From positions 1 to 38,406 of the forward strand of contig DATIXJ010000042.1 in the NCBI GenBank assembly GCA_035518715.1: a DNA stretch of 38,406 bases. Direction: 5' to 3'. Under the pieces are notes generated by a model, which was not told the origin of the DNA, ran no database searches, and saw only the letters and a program-made list of their open reading frames with translations. A program made the translations under genes and the position numbers. The stretch comes from DATIXJ01 sp035518715 (GTDB lineage Bacteria; Bacteroidota; Ignavibacteria; UBA10030; SZUA-254). Of this stretch, positions 1-7,739 are shown piece after piece (within the stretch, counting starts at the first letter, position 1; each line of letters starts with the position of its first letter).

Positions 1-153
1 ACATTGATGACGGGAGATCAGGCACCGGGCAGCGTGACGGTGCAGTGGGATGGACGGGATGCAAACGGGATGACAGTCCCGAGTGGAGTGTACTTTGTCC
101 GGATGCAATCGGACAACTTCACCGCAACCCAGAAAATCATGCTCATGAAGTAA
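1..153 (+). CDS. C-terminal end of a secreted protein with type IX sorting domain (partial)
   Basis: Frame 1 is open from the window edge to a TAA at 151-153, giving the last 50 residues of a protein whose body lies outside. The residues match the FlgD-like / Por-secretion C-terminal fold: VQWDGRDANG near residues 14-23, then VPSGVYFVRM, then a terminal KIMLMK. In Bacteroidota-type bacteria such a tail directs export through the type IX secretion system, where it is cleaved and the protein is attached to or released from the cell surface. The function of the missing body cannot be told. The family assignment rests on the characteristic W-D-G-x-D and SGVYF pattern. Confidence 0.8.
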   Translation, partial: TLMTGDQAPGSVTVQWDGRDANGMTVPSGVYFVRMQSDNFTATQKIMLMK

Positions 154-173
154 TTTGCTCGCCCCCCTCTTTG

Positions 174-208
174 ATCCCGGGCTGTGGGGTTTGCAGCCCG
201 GGATTTTT
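174..208 (+). terminator. Rho-independent terminator after the sorting-domain gene
   Basis: A perfect 11-base inverted repeat (ATCCCGGGCTG at 174-184, complement at 194-204) encloses a 9-base loop and runs into five T (204-208). It lies 20 bases after the stop of the secreted protein and before the dihydrouridine synthase gene, so the two are probably separate transcription units. Confidence 0.9.
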
Positions 209-253
209 ATTTGCTTCACACGGTTTTTTTGGATAGCTTACTGTTGAAAAGAA

Positions 254-1246
254 ATGAACATCGGACAACTTGACATACCGAATGCTCTCCTTCTCGCACC
301 GATGGAGGATGTTACCGATATCTCCTTCCGGCTTATCTGCAAGCGGCGTGGAGCGGATGTCGTATTCACGGAATTCGTGAATGCAGAGGGACTTGTCCGG
401 TCATCAGCGAAAACCCACCGGAAGATGGAATTCCTCCCCGAAGAGCGCCCATTCGGCATACAGATTTACGGTGCCGAAGGTGCTTCGATGGAACGGGCTG
501 CACAAATGGCAGAAGCGCTCCAGCCTGATATTCTCGATATCAACTGCGGTTGCTGGGTAAAGAAGGTCGTCGGCCACGGGGCCGGAGCCGGCCTCCTTCG
601 GGATCTCCCGAAGCTTCAACAGATCGTCTCTTCGGTTGTGCGGGCAGTCAGCATTCCCGTCACGGTGAAGACACGACTGGGATGGGACACGTCATCCATC
701 AGGATAGTGGAAGTCGCAAAGATGCTGGAGGATACCGGCATCCGCGGATTAACGATCCACTGCCGGACGAGGGCACAAGGTCACGAGGGCGATCCCGACT
801 ACACGTACATTCCCGCCGTGAAGCAGGCGGTGTCGATTCCGATCATTGTGAACGGCGGCATTGACTCGCCGCAGATCGCTGCACGCGTTTTTCGGGAAAC
901 CGGATGTGATGGCGTGATGATTGCACGCGGCGCAATTCACAACCCCTGGATATTTGAACAGACCAAACATCACCTGCAGACAGGTGAGATGCTTCCCGAA
1001 CCGACATTCGAGCAGCGCATTACGTTGATGCTCGAACATCTATCACTCTCGGTCCAGCAAAAGGGTCCGCGCTACGGTGTGATGGAATTCCGGAAACATT
1101 ACAGCGGATATCTACGAGACGTTCCCGGCGTCGCTAAACTCCGGGCAGAACTCGTGACGCTGGCTGAAGAGGAACAGGTTGCGGCGCGCGTGAGAGCGTT
1201 TCTTGAACAGCTCCCCCTGGAACTCGAAGATCACGTTGCCGCCTGA
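254..1246 (+). CDS. dusB: tRNA-dihydrouridine synthase, DusB family
   Basis: This 330-residue flavoenzyme would reduce specific uridines in tRNA to dihydrouridine in the cytoplasm, using FMN and NADPH. The N-terminus LLLAPMEDVTD (residues 12-22) is the usual FMN-site strand. The active-site loop reads DINCGCWVKKV, with the catalytic cysteine at C100 (C98 is also a Cys). Further FMN and substrate residues are K139 (VTVKTRLGW), H169/R171 (TIHCRTR), NGGI at 200-203 and MIARGA at 222-227. Length is normal for the family. Most DusB proteins have GCP where this has GCW, a variant I recall from Bacteroidota. A weak GAAAAG precedes the start. It lies 20 bases ahead of the polyketide synthase gene, probably in the same transcript. 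Confidence 0.93.
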   Translation: MNIGQLDIPNALLLAPMEDVTDISFRLICKRRGADVVFTEFVNAEGLVRSSAKTHRKMEFLPEERPFGIQIYGAEGASMERAAQMAEALQPDILDINCGCWVKKVVGHGAGAGLLRDLPKLQQIVSSVVRAVSIPVTVKTRLGWDTSSIRIVEVAKMLEDTGIRGLTIHCRTRAQGHEGDPDYTYIPAVKQAVSIPIIVNGGIDSPQIAARVFRETGCDGVMIARGAIHNPWIFEQTKHHLQTGEMLPEPTFEQRITLMLEHLSLSVQQKGPRYGVMEFRKHYSGYLRDVPGVAKLRAELVTLAEEEQVAARVRAFLEQLPLELEDHVAA

Positions 1247-1266
1247 GCGGCTCTCAGTTCTTCCAC

Positions 1267-2322
1267 ATGAGTATGTCGTTATCGCCTGCAGTTCTTGCCA
1301 TTGGCACTGCTCTTCCGGCACACCGGTACGCGCAGGAGGAGATTTATGAGCTTGCGGCCCGCTATTCTGCCTTCTACCGCACCGAACGCGTGCGACAGAT
1401 ATTCATGAATTCCGATATCGATTTCCGGCATCTCTCATTCGACATCAATGAGTTCAATCCCGGCGAATCGCTTGATGACCTCCATCGAAGATTTCACGAT
1501 AATTCAATTTTGATCGGCTCGGAAGCGATCCGCCGCTGTCTCGCTTCGGGGGGCTACACGGGAGATACTGTCGACTGCATCGTCGTCGTATCGTGTACGG
1601 GCTACCTTTGTCCGGGTCTCACATCAATTCTCTCGAAAGAATTGGATCTGCGGAAAGACATCCAGCGCGCCGACCTTCTCGGCATGGGATGCGCGGGCGC
1701 GATGCCTGGACTGCAACGTGCTTACGACTTTGTTAAGGCATACCCGGACAAGAAAGCCCTCCTTCTTGCGGTGGAGATATGCACCGCGTGTTACTATCTC
1801 GACGATGGTCTCGAGACCGCTGTTGGAAATGCCATCTGCGGCGATGGTGCTGCAGCAGTGCTCATCGGCATGTCTGAAGAGCCATCCGTTCCAAAAATCC
1901 GCGGTTTTGCAACTCATCTCGAACCGGCTCTCCTCAGTGCTGTCGGCTTTGAGCAACGGGAAGGTAGATTGCGGATTAACCTGTCAAAGGACATCCGGGT
2001 CCTCGCGGGTGATCTTTCTCAAACAGTTCTCAACGAGCTTCTAGCGAAGCATCATCTCACCAAGGATGAAATCACACATTGGGTCATTCATTCTGGCGGG
2101 CGCAAGGTGATCGACAATATCGTGAAGGTGTTAAATCTTTCCGATACCCAACTCGCCCACAGCAAGCACGTCCTTCGGCATTACGGCAACATGTCCTCGC
2201 CCACAGTTCTGTTCGTTCTGCAGGAGACGATGGCGCGTTCGCGCCCGCACGCCGGCGAGCACGGATTCATGCTCGCCCTCGGCCCGGGGCTTGCGGCAGA
2301 AGGAGCCATTCTCGACTGGTAA
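1267..2322 (+). CDS. Type III polyketide synthase (chalcone/stilbene synthase family)
   Basis: The 351-residue protein has the thiolase fold of type III polyketide synthases, homodimers that extend an acyl-CoA starter with malonyl-CoA on a cysteine. The catalytic triad is visible: C142 in LLGMGCAGAMPG, H275 in WVIHSGGRK, and N308 in RHYGNMSSPT. The C-terminal GPGLAAEGAIL (339-349) is also typical. Starter and product (alkylpyrone, alkylresorcinol or other) cannot be read from sequence. No methyltransferase, oxidase or other tailoring gene lies beside it; its neighbours are tRNA modification and DNA repair genes. A second ATG two codons downstream is possible and no strong ribosome site decides between them. 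Confidence 0.92.
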   Translation: MSMSLSPAVLAIGTALPAHRYAQEEIYELAARYSAFYRTERVRQIFMNSDIDFRHLSFDINEFNPGESLDDLHRRFHDNSILIGSEAIRRCLASGGYTGDTVDCIVVVSCTGYLCPGLTSILSKELDLRKDIQRADLLGMGCAGAMPGLQRAYDFVKAYPDKKALLLAVEICTACYYLDDGLETAVGNAICGDGAAAVLIGMSEEPSVPKIRGFATHLEPALLSAVGFEQREGRLRINLSKDIRVLAGDLSQTVLNELLAKHHLTKDEITHWVIHSGGRKVIDNIVKVLNLSDTQLAHSKHVLRHYGNMSSPTVLFVLQETMARSRPHAGEHGFMLALGPGLAAEGAILDW

Positions 2323-2361
2323 GACTTGTAAATCTTCACCGCATTCCTTACAATCTGAGTA

Positions 2362-4098
2362 ATGAATAACAACGAAATCGCCTCCATTCTGGAGGAGATG
2401 GGAACATTACTCGAACTGAGAGGCGAAAACCCCTTCAAGTGCCGTGCGTATCACAATGCCGCGCGGACCGTCGAATCCCTCACCGAAGATCTCAACACTG
2501 TTCTCCAAGAGAACCGGCTTGAATCCATCCCCGGCGTCGGTAAAGGCCTTGCAAAAGAGATTTCCGATCTCCTAACGAAGGGGAAATCGTCGGCGCATCA
2601 GGAATTGAAACGGTCGCTCCCTTCGGGGCTCCTCGGAATGCTGCGGATCGAGGGTCTCGGTCCGAAACGCATCAAGCTGCTCCACGAGAAACTGAACATC
2701 TCCACCATCGCCGGTCTCCGGAAAGCTGCGGAACAGCACAAGCTTTCAGCGGTTGAGGGGTTCGGGAAGAAGACCGAAGAAAGTATTCTCCGCGGAATCG
2801 AAGCCCTTTCAAAGAGGAGTGATAAATACCTCATCTCAACCGCGCGGGAAGCCGCGGAACGTATTCTGGAACGACTGAAGTCCGCCGATGGAGTGATAGA
2901 GTGCAGTATCGCAGGGAGTCTTCGTCGGAAGAAGGAAATCATCGGCGATATCGACATCCTCATCAGCGCAAAACCCAAAGCGATTCCGATCATCATGAAG
3001 CTCTTCACCTCCCACTCCGATGTCGAGCGCATAACCGGCCAGGGAGAAACGAAATCAAGCGTTATCCTGCAATCCGGCATCCACTGCGATCTGCGGGTGG
3101 TGAAGGAAAGGGAATTTCCGTTCGCCCTCGCGTATTTTACCGGAAGCAAGGATCATAATGTCGCGATGCGATCGCGGGCGAAAACATTCGGTTGGAGTCT
3201 CAACGAATATGAATTTTCCGTCCTGCCCGAAACCAGGTCGAAAAAAGCACCTCCCGTATGCAAGACTGAATCGGATATCTATTCCGCCCTCAGGCTCACC
3301 TACATACCTCCCGAGCTCCGCGAAAACATGGGCGAGCTGGAGGCATCCGAAAAGAACACGCTCCCGAAACTCCTCGAGGAGTCGGAAATTCGAGGGACAT
3401 TTCATTGCCACACGACCTACAGCGACGGAACAAATTCTCTCGAGCAGATGGCAGAGGCAGCCCAAACTCTTGGATGGGAGTATCTGGGAATCGCCGATCA
3501 CAGCAAAATTGCCGCATACGCGGGTGGTCTTTCCGCTGAAAAGGTGAAACAACAGGAGCGGGAAATCGATATACTGAATAAGAGGTTTAAGGGCTTTCGC
3601 CTTTTTAAAGGCACGGAAGTGGATATTTTGCCGGATGGGTCTCTCGACTGGAATGATTCCGTCCTGAAGACATTCGATTATGTCGTCGCTTCTATCCACA
3701 GTGCATTCAAGATGTCGGAAACCGCAGCGACGAAAAGGATCATCAAGGCACTCAAGAACAAATATGTGACGATGCTCGGTCATCCGACTGGCCGCCTATT
3801 GCTGCAGCGCGACGGATACCCCGTGAATATGGTACAGGTCATCAATGCAGCATCCGATTATGGAAAAATCATCGAGATTAACAGTCATCCGATGCGGCTC
3901 GACATCGACTGGCGATTCTGCAAGTATGCGAAGGAAAAGGGCGTGAAAATCAGCATCAACCCGGACGCACACAATGTCCACGGCCTGCGGGACGTCGGGT
4001 ATGGTGTCGGTACCGCACGCAAAGGATGGCTCGAGAAAAGCGATATCGTCAACACGCGATCACTCAGGGATGTCGTTCAATTCATGAACAGAACCTAA
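2362..4098 (+). CDS. polX: DNA polymerase X with PHP domain (PolX)
   Basis: This 578-residue repair polymerase fills short gaps in DNA. Residues 1-150 are the helix-hairpin-helix region, with IPGVGKGLAKEI at 56-67 and IEGLGPKRIKLL at 96-107. The nucleotidyltransferase palm has GSLRRKKEIIGDIDIL (185-200) with metal ligands D197 and D199, and D243 in HCDLRVV. YFTGSKDHNVAMR (258-270) is the family's dNTP-binding motif. The C-terminal PHP domain (about 343-578) keeps its metal ligands: H348/H350, D355, H380, E419, H446, H474, D535/H537. An intact PHP site in bacterial PolX is linked to 3'-5' exonuclease and AP-endonuclease activity. The endonuclease III gene lies one gene downstream on the same strand, consistent with base-excision repair. 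Confidence 0.95.
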   Translation: MNNNEIASILEEMGTLLELRGENPFKCRAYHNAARTVESLTEDLNTVLQENRLESIPGVGKGLAKEISDLLTKGKSSAHQELKRSLPSGLLGMLRIEGLGPKRIKLLHEKLNISTIAGLRKAAEQHKLSAVEGFGKKTEESILRGIEALSKRSDKYLISTAREAAERILERLKSADGVIECSIAGSLRRKKEIIGDIDILISAKPKAIPIIMKLFTSHSDVERITGQGETKSSVILQSGIHCDLRVVKEREFPFALAYFTGSKDHNVAMRSRAKTFGWSLNEYEFSVLPETRSKKAPPVCKTESDIYSALRLTYIPPELRENMGELEASEKNTLPKLLEESEIRGTFHCHTTYSDGTNSLEQMAEAAQTLGWEYLGIADHSKIAAYAGGLSAEKVKQQEREIDILNKRFKGFRLFKGTEVDILPDGSLDWNDSVLKTFDYVVASIHSAFKMSETAATKRIIKALKNKYVTMLGHPTGRLLLQRDGYPVNMVQVINAASDYGKIIEINSHPMRLDIDWRFCKYAKEKGVKISINPDAHNVHGLRDVGYGVGTARKGWLEKSDIVNTRSLRDVVQFMNRT

Positions 4099-4108
4099 CT
4101 TCAATCAG

Positions 4109-4765
4109 ATGTCTATGAGAAATCTTTTTTGGGGCACACTCTTCATCCTGTTTGGTGTTTTCCTTCTTCTGGATAATCTTGGCTATGCCGATCTTTCGGA
4201 GATTCTGCACAATTACTGGCCTGTCCTTCTCATTCTTTGGGGCGGATTTATGCTTCTGCGAAGGCGCGGGAACACCGCGGCACCGCCGGCACCCGATGCT
4301 TCATCTCCTCCGCCGGCTTCGGCACCCCCCCCGCCGGATCAACAGTTTCCTCCCCCGCCGACAAGTTCCGGCACCTATACCGGGCCCGCACTCATGGGCG
4401 AGCTCATTCACCAGTCACAGATTTTCGGAGATATCACGAGCAGAATCACCTCGCAGAATTTCAAGGGAGGTTCAATCTCTTCGATCTTCGGAGACTCCCA
4501 TATCGATCTCAGCGGAGCGGTCTTTGCGGATGGCACCCATGAGCTCAAGGTGCACAGTGTTTTCGGGAATTCAACGATACTGCTTCCCAAGGATGCTGCC
4601 ATCTCGGTCTCCGCGACTTCCGTATTCGGAGATCTGAACGTATTCGGTGAGCGCAAGAGCGGATTTTCCTCAGAGATCAGGACATCGACCGAGGCATACG
4701 CGTCGCAATCGCGTCGGCTTCACATCTCCCTCACCAAAGTCTTTGGCGACACCCGAATTGGCTGA
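4109..4765 (+). CDS. LiaF-like membrane protein with proline-rich linker
   Basis: The 218-residue protein has three parts. Residues 4-50 hold two hydrophobic segments of the LiaI/LiaF-type N-terminal domain (FILFGVFLLLDN and YWPVLLILWGG). Residues 56-92 are a linker of Pro, Ala and Ser. Residues about 95-218 form a repeated beta-strand domain like the LiaF C-terminal 'cell wall-active antibiotics response' domain, with recurring IFGD/VFGD turns at roughly 20-residue intervals and a final KVFGDTRIG. In Firmicutes LiaF senses envelope stress with LiaRS; no LiaRS pair is adjacent here, so that role is not supported. The stop overlaps the next start by one base (TGATG), implying translational coupling with endonuclease III. 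Confidence 0.8.
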   Translation: MSMRNLFWGTLFILFGVFLLLDNLGYADLSEILHNYWPVLLILWGGFMLLRRRGNTAAPPAPDASSPPPASAPPPPDQQFPPPPTSSGTYTGPALMGELIHQSQIFGDITSRITSQNFKGGSISSIFGDSHIDLSGAVFADGTHELKVHSVFGNSTILLPKDAAISVSATSVFGDLNVFGERKSGFSSEIRTSTEAYASQSRRLHISLTKVFGDTRIG

Positions 4766-5463
4766 TGGGTTCACGTCAGGGTTCAGGGAAGTCGGAGGGA
4801 TCAGATGGGACCGGAGAAGGGCTCCGGGCGCGGACGGCATCAATCATCAAAATTCTCGAAACATCTTATCCGGATGCTCGAACGGCCCTGCATCACTCGC
4901 TCCCCCACGAACTCCTCATTGCCACGATCCTCTCGGCACAGTGCACTGATAAGCGTGTAAATCTGGTCACACCGGGCCTTTTTAGACGTTATCCGACCGT
5001 GCAATCGTTTGCCGCGGCACGCCCCCGTGAGCTTGAGAAGATGATTCACTCCACCGGTTTCTTCCACGCGAAGGCAAAGAATATTATCGGCTGCTGCAAG
5101 GCCCTGATGGAGAACTTTCACGGCGTCGTGCCGCAGACAATGGAAGAGCTCACGACACTGCCGGGTGTAGGAAGAAAAACTGCCAATGTCGTTCTCGGCA
5201 GCGTGTTCGGCAGGGCAGAGGGAGTTGTGGTGGATACGCATGTGAAACGGCTTTCGGGCCGGCTCGGGCTTTCAAAAAATACTGCGCCCGAAAAAGTGGA
5301 ACGCAACCTCCTCCCGATCGTTCCGCGAAAAAAATGGATTCTGTTTTCCCACCTCCTCATCCTTCACGGACGGGCGGTCTGCACGGCGCGGTCTCCGCGC
5401 TGCGCAGAATGCCAGGTGAGAATCTATTGCCCGTCGGCTGCACTCTTTCTTGCATCAAAATAA
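4765..5463 (+). CDS. nth: Endonuclease III (DNA glycosylase/AP lyase)
   Basis: The 232-residue enzyme removes oxidised pyrimidines and nicks the abasic site. The HhH motif TLPGVGRKTANVVL (131-144) carries the catalytic lysine K138, and the catalytic aspartate is D157 in VVDTHVKRLS. The C-terminal [4Fe-4S] cluster loop has the standard C-x6-C-x2-C-x5-C spacing (C206, C213, C216, C222). The first 24 residues (Gly, Ser and Arg rich) extend beyond the usual N-terminus, so a later start is possible. The ATG at 4765 overlaps the stop of the LiaF-like gene, which favours it through coupling. This gene ends the plus-strand run, followed by a terminator. Confidence 0.95.
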   Translation: MGSRQGSGKSEGSDGTGEGLRARTASIIKILETSYPDARTALHHSLPHELLIATILSAQCTDKRVNLVTPGLFRRYPTVQSFAAARPRELEKMIHSTGFFHAKAKNIIGCCKALMENFHGVVPQTMEELTTLPGVGRKTANVVLGSVFGRAEGVVVDTHVKRLSGRLGLSKNTAPEKVERNLLPIVPRKKWILFSHLLILHGRAVCTARSPRCAECQVRIYCPSAALFLASK

Positions 5464-5498
5464 AAAAGCCCTCACGGCCGAAGTCATGAGGGCTTTTT
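5463..5498. terminator. Bidirectional terminator between nth and the OmpA-family gene
   Basis: AAAAAGCCCTCA (5463-5474) and its exact complement (5487-5498) form a 12-base-pair stem with a 12-base loop. The A-run on one side and T-run on the other let the hairpin work on both strands. It sits directly after the nth stop and 18 bases past the stop of the converging OmpA-family gene. Confidence 0.92.
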
Positions 5499-5516
5499 CC
5501 AACATCAGAATTTCCC

Positions 5517-6950
5517 TTATTTTGTCCTGAAGAATTCTATGCGGCGATTTTTCTGCTTGCCCTCCTTCGTTGCATTGGAGGCAACCGGCTGATCGGGACC
5601 AAATCCCTTCGTTGTGATCCGGTCTCCACTGATCCCCTTCGTCACAAGATAATTCTTCACCGCATCCGCCCGATCCTGGGAAAGCTTCATATTCTTCTTC
5701 TTGCTTCCCGTATTGTCAGTAAAGCCGCGGATCTCCACGGTGATTGCGGGATTCTGTTTCAACGTGTTGTATGCCAGTGTGAGGATGGAATCTGATTGCG
5801 GCTGAATATCGGATTTTCCCGATTCGAATAAAACACCTTCCAGTACAATTGCCTGTCCGGCTTCCACCTTGATTTCCGGCTTCTTGACATCATCCGTTGA
5901 ATCGAGGGGATTCGTGCCGTTCTTGATCTCGTCTCCATCGCTGACCGTACCGCCATCCGTATCGACTTTCAGCGGATCGGTATGGTATTTCATGACTTCA
6001 TCGCCGTCGCTCAGTCCGTCACCGTCCGTATCCATCTTCAGCGGGTCGGTATGATACTTCAGGACTTCGTCCCCGTCACTCAGCCCGTCGCCATCGGTAT
6101 CCATCTTCAACGGGTCGGTGTGATACTTCAGGACCTCGTCTCCGTCGCTCAAACCATCGCCGTCCGTATCGACTTTCAACGGATCGGTATGATATTTAAA
6201 AATTTCATCATAATCGGAAAGTCCGTCACCATCGGTATCTTTCTTCAGGGGATCGGTATGGTAAACATGCACTTCATCTCCATCGCTTATCCCGTCGCCG
6301 TCGGTATCGGCGTTATGCGGATCGGTGCCAAGTTCCTTCTCTTCATCATTCGTGAGTCCATCGTGATCGGGATCTGCTGATCCGCTTTCACCGAGAACGG
6401 TGAGGCCAAGAGAAAAACTCCAATATGCATCGTCGTTCGGGCTTGGTGAAACACCCTTGATCTGATCCGTTCCTGTGCGGTTATACCCGCCGGTCGCTTC
6501 GAGTGCCGTACGATCGGAAAGAAGGTACTGTACGCCGACGCCGAGAGGAATAACGGAGGTCCAGTCGCTCTGATAGGGATGGATTACTGTCGCCGGAAAT
6601 TCTTGCTGATCATAAAAGAGCCGGCCGAAACCCGCGTAGACATACGGGTTCCATGTCTCGGAGTTCAGCGGACTCAGAAGAACCCGGAGTTCCACCGGCA
6701 CGATGAATGATCGGTATTCTGCTCCGCTCACTTTTCCAAGGCCGCCGCCAAGTTCTGCCTGGATATGATTGATCAGACCGTACCGGAGAAACGCGCGGCC
6801 GAGAAATTGTGCTTTCTTGTCCTGAATATCTGTTTGACCAAACGTTCCGCCGAACGAGACACCGAGACCCAAACCCTGATCCTTGAACTGCGCCGGAACG
6901 GATGCCGCACAAAGCGCCATAAATACCACGATGAAGCCGAATATTCGCAT
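5517..6950 (-). CDS. OmpA-family outer membrane protein with thrombospondin type-3 repeats
   Basis: The 477-residue product begins with a signal peptide (about 1-20, ending SVPAQ). A beta-strand-rich region of about 165 residues (23-187) follows and looks like an 8-strand OmpA-type barrel. Residues 193-354 carry seven Asp-rich calcium-binding type-3 repeats with a 23-residue period (DTDGDGLSDGDE-type core). The C-terminal OmpA peptidoglycan-binding domain (about 368-477) has VEIRGFTDNTGS and the terminal NRRIEF motif. Together these predict an outer membrane protein anchored to peptidoglycan, with a calcium-stiffened periplasmic spacer. AAAGGA stands 7-8 bases before the ATG. It is monocistronic, facing a terminator shared with nth. 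Confidence 0.92.
   Translation of the reverse strand: MRIFGFIVVFMALCAASVPAQFKDQGLGLGVSFGGTFGQTDIQDKKAQFLGRAFLRYGLINHIQAELGGGLGKVSGAEYRSFIVPVELRVLLSPLNSETWNPYVYAGFGRLFYDQQEFPATVIHPYQSDWTSVIPLGVGVQYLLSDRTALEATGGYNRTGTDQIKGVSPSPNDDAYWSFSLGLTVLGESGSADPDHDGLTNDEEKELGTDPHNADTDGDGISDGDEVHVYHTDPLKKDTDGDGLSDYDEIFKYHTDPLKVDTDGDGLSDGDEVLKYHTDPLKMDTDGDGLSDGDEVLKYHTDPLKMDTDGDGLSDGDEVMKYHTDPLKVDTDGGTVSDGDEIKNGTNPLDSTDDVKKPEIKVEAGQAIVLEGVLFESGKSDIQPQSDSILTLAYNTLKQNPAITVEIRGFTDNTGSKKKNMKLSQDRADAVKNYLVTKGISGDRITTKGFGPDQPVASNATKEGKQKNRRIEFFRTK
5901..6374 (-). repeat. Tandem 69-base repeats coding the calcium-binding spacer
   Basis: Seven copies of a unit coding roughly 23 residues lie within the OmpA-family gene. 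The central copies are nearly identical at protein level (DTDGDGLSDGDE followed by a KYHTDPLK tail) and closely similar in DNA, and differ mainly by synonymous changes. The first and last copies are diverged; the last reads DTDGGTVSDGDE. In-frame gain or loss of units would change spacer length without breaking the gene. Confidence 0.88.
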
Positions 6951-7261
6951 TGTTATTTCCTTTGTTTAGGGATAGTTGATATTCGGAAAGCTGCAGCTCC
7001 CGTGGAATCCCGGGACGAACGACGACACTCTGCAGATCCGAAATCGCCATGGCAATGAGTACGTCCCGTCCATCCCGCACGATTCACGCTCACCACGCTC
7101 CGAGGGACGCCAGCAATTTCAAGTGCTGGAAACATACGCATTTTTCCGAATATTCCCAAACTCGCTGCCGCCGGACGCCGGTATGGATATTTCCGGAAAA
7201 ATATCTATATTGGAACGGTTTGACCGGTTTTGGAGATCACACTTTTTGGGGCGAGGACTAC
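6951..7261. promoter_or_regulatory. Divergent intergenic region with a palindrome
   Basis: These 311 bases separate the minus-strand OmpA-family gene from the plus-strand response regulator, so both promoters should lie here. No reading frame in it looks like a protein. A near-perfect palindrome, ATATTTCCGGAAAAATAT (7187-7204, one extra A on the right arm), is followed by TATATT at 7206-7211, which could be a -10 element for the regulator. No matching -35 is clear. The operator role is a guess from position. Confidence 0.3.
7253..7257 (+). promoter_or_regulatory. Ribosome binding site fixing the response-regulator start
   Basis: GAGGA ends four bases before the ATG at 7262. The same frame is open back to 7049, but the upstream residues have no receiver-domain similarity, so this site decides the start. 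Confidence 0.7.
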
Positions 7262-7723
7262 ATGAACGTTCTTATCGTCGATGATGAATCATCGTACCGT
7301 ATGCTCCTTCGACATGCGCTTGAAGAAGAACGATGGACAGTGTTCGAGGCGGGAAACGGTGCGGAGGGAATGGATCTTCTCCACGATGAAAAAATCGATA
7401 TCATCATTTCTGACGTCTACATGCCGGTCATGGATGGAATAAAATTCCATAAAAACGTCCGGGCAACGGAATCACTCCAAAAGATTCCCTTTCTCTTCGT
7501 TTCAGCATTCGATGATGATTATACGGTTGCAGTAGCCAAGGACAGCAAGAGTGACGGGTTCGTGCGGAAAGCAAAACCGATAGCATTTTTGAAGGAGTGG
7601 GTCCGGTATCTCACGACCCCCGAAGATCGTCGTCCTCTCTCGCCTCCCGTCGAGAACGGAAGATCCAAACCCGATCGTTCCACGGACCGCGGCAGGGGAA
7701 ATGCCCGCACGCCGATCATCTGA
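7262..7723 (+). CDS. Single-domain response regulator (CheY-like receiver)
   Basis: The 153-residue protein is one phosphorylatable receiver domain plus a short tail. The acidic pair is D7/D8 (LIVDDES), the phospho-acceptor is D51 (IISDVYMP), the switch Ser is S81 (FLFVSAFDD) and the conserved Lys is K105 (RKAKPI). The tail from about 119 is rich in Arg, Pro and Ser, has no recognisable output domain and may be disordered. Such proteins usually act by protein contact or as phosphorelay intermediates. No histidine kinase lies nearby, so its partner is unknown. The start was placed at 7262, not the longer frame, because the receiver fold begins there and GAGGA precedes it. Confidence 0.88.
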   Translation: MNVLIVDDESSYRMLLRHALEEERWTVFEAGNGAEGMDLLHDEKIDIIISDVYMPVMDGIKFHKNVRATESLQKIPFLFVSAFDDDYTVAVAKDSKSDGFVRKAKPIAFLKEWVRYLTTPEDRRPLSPPVENGRSKPDRSTDRGRGNARTPII

Positions 7724-7739
7724 CCGCCGCAAGCCGCGG

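Noticed and set aside
5901..6374. CRISPR-like array
   Set aside because: The repeats are contiguous, in frame and coding, without spacers; they are type-3 thrombospondin repeats.
7049..7261. Upstream in-frame extension of the response regulator
   Set aside because: The extra 71 residues have no receiver similarity, and GAGGA marks the ATG at 7262.
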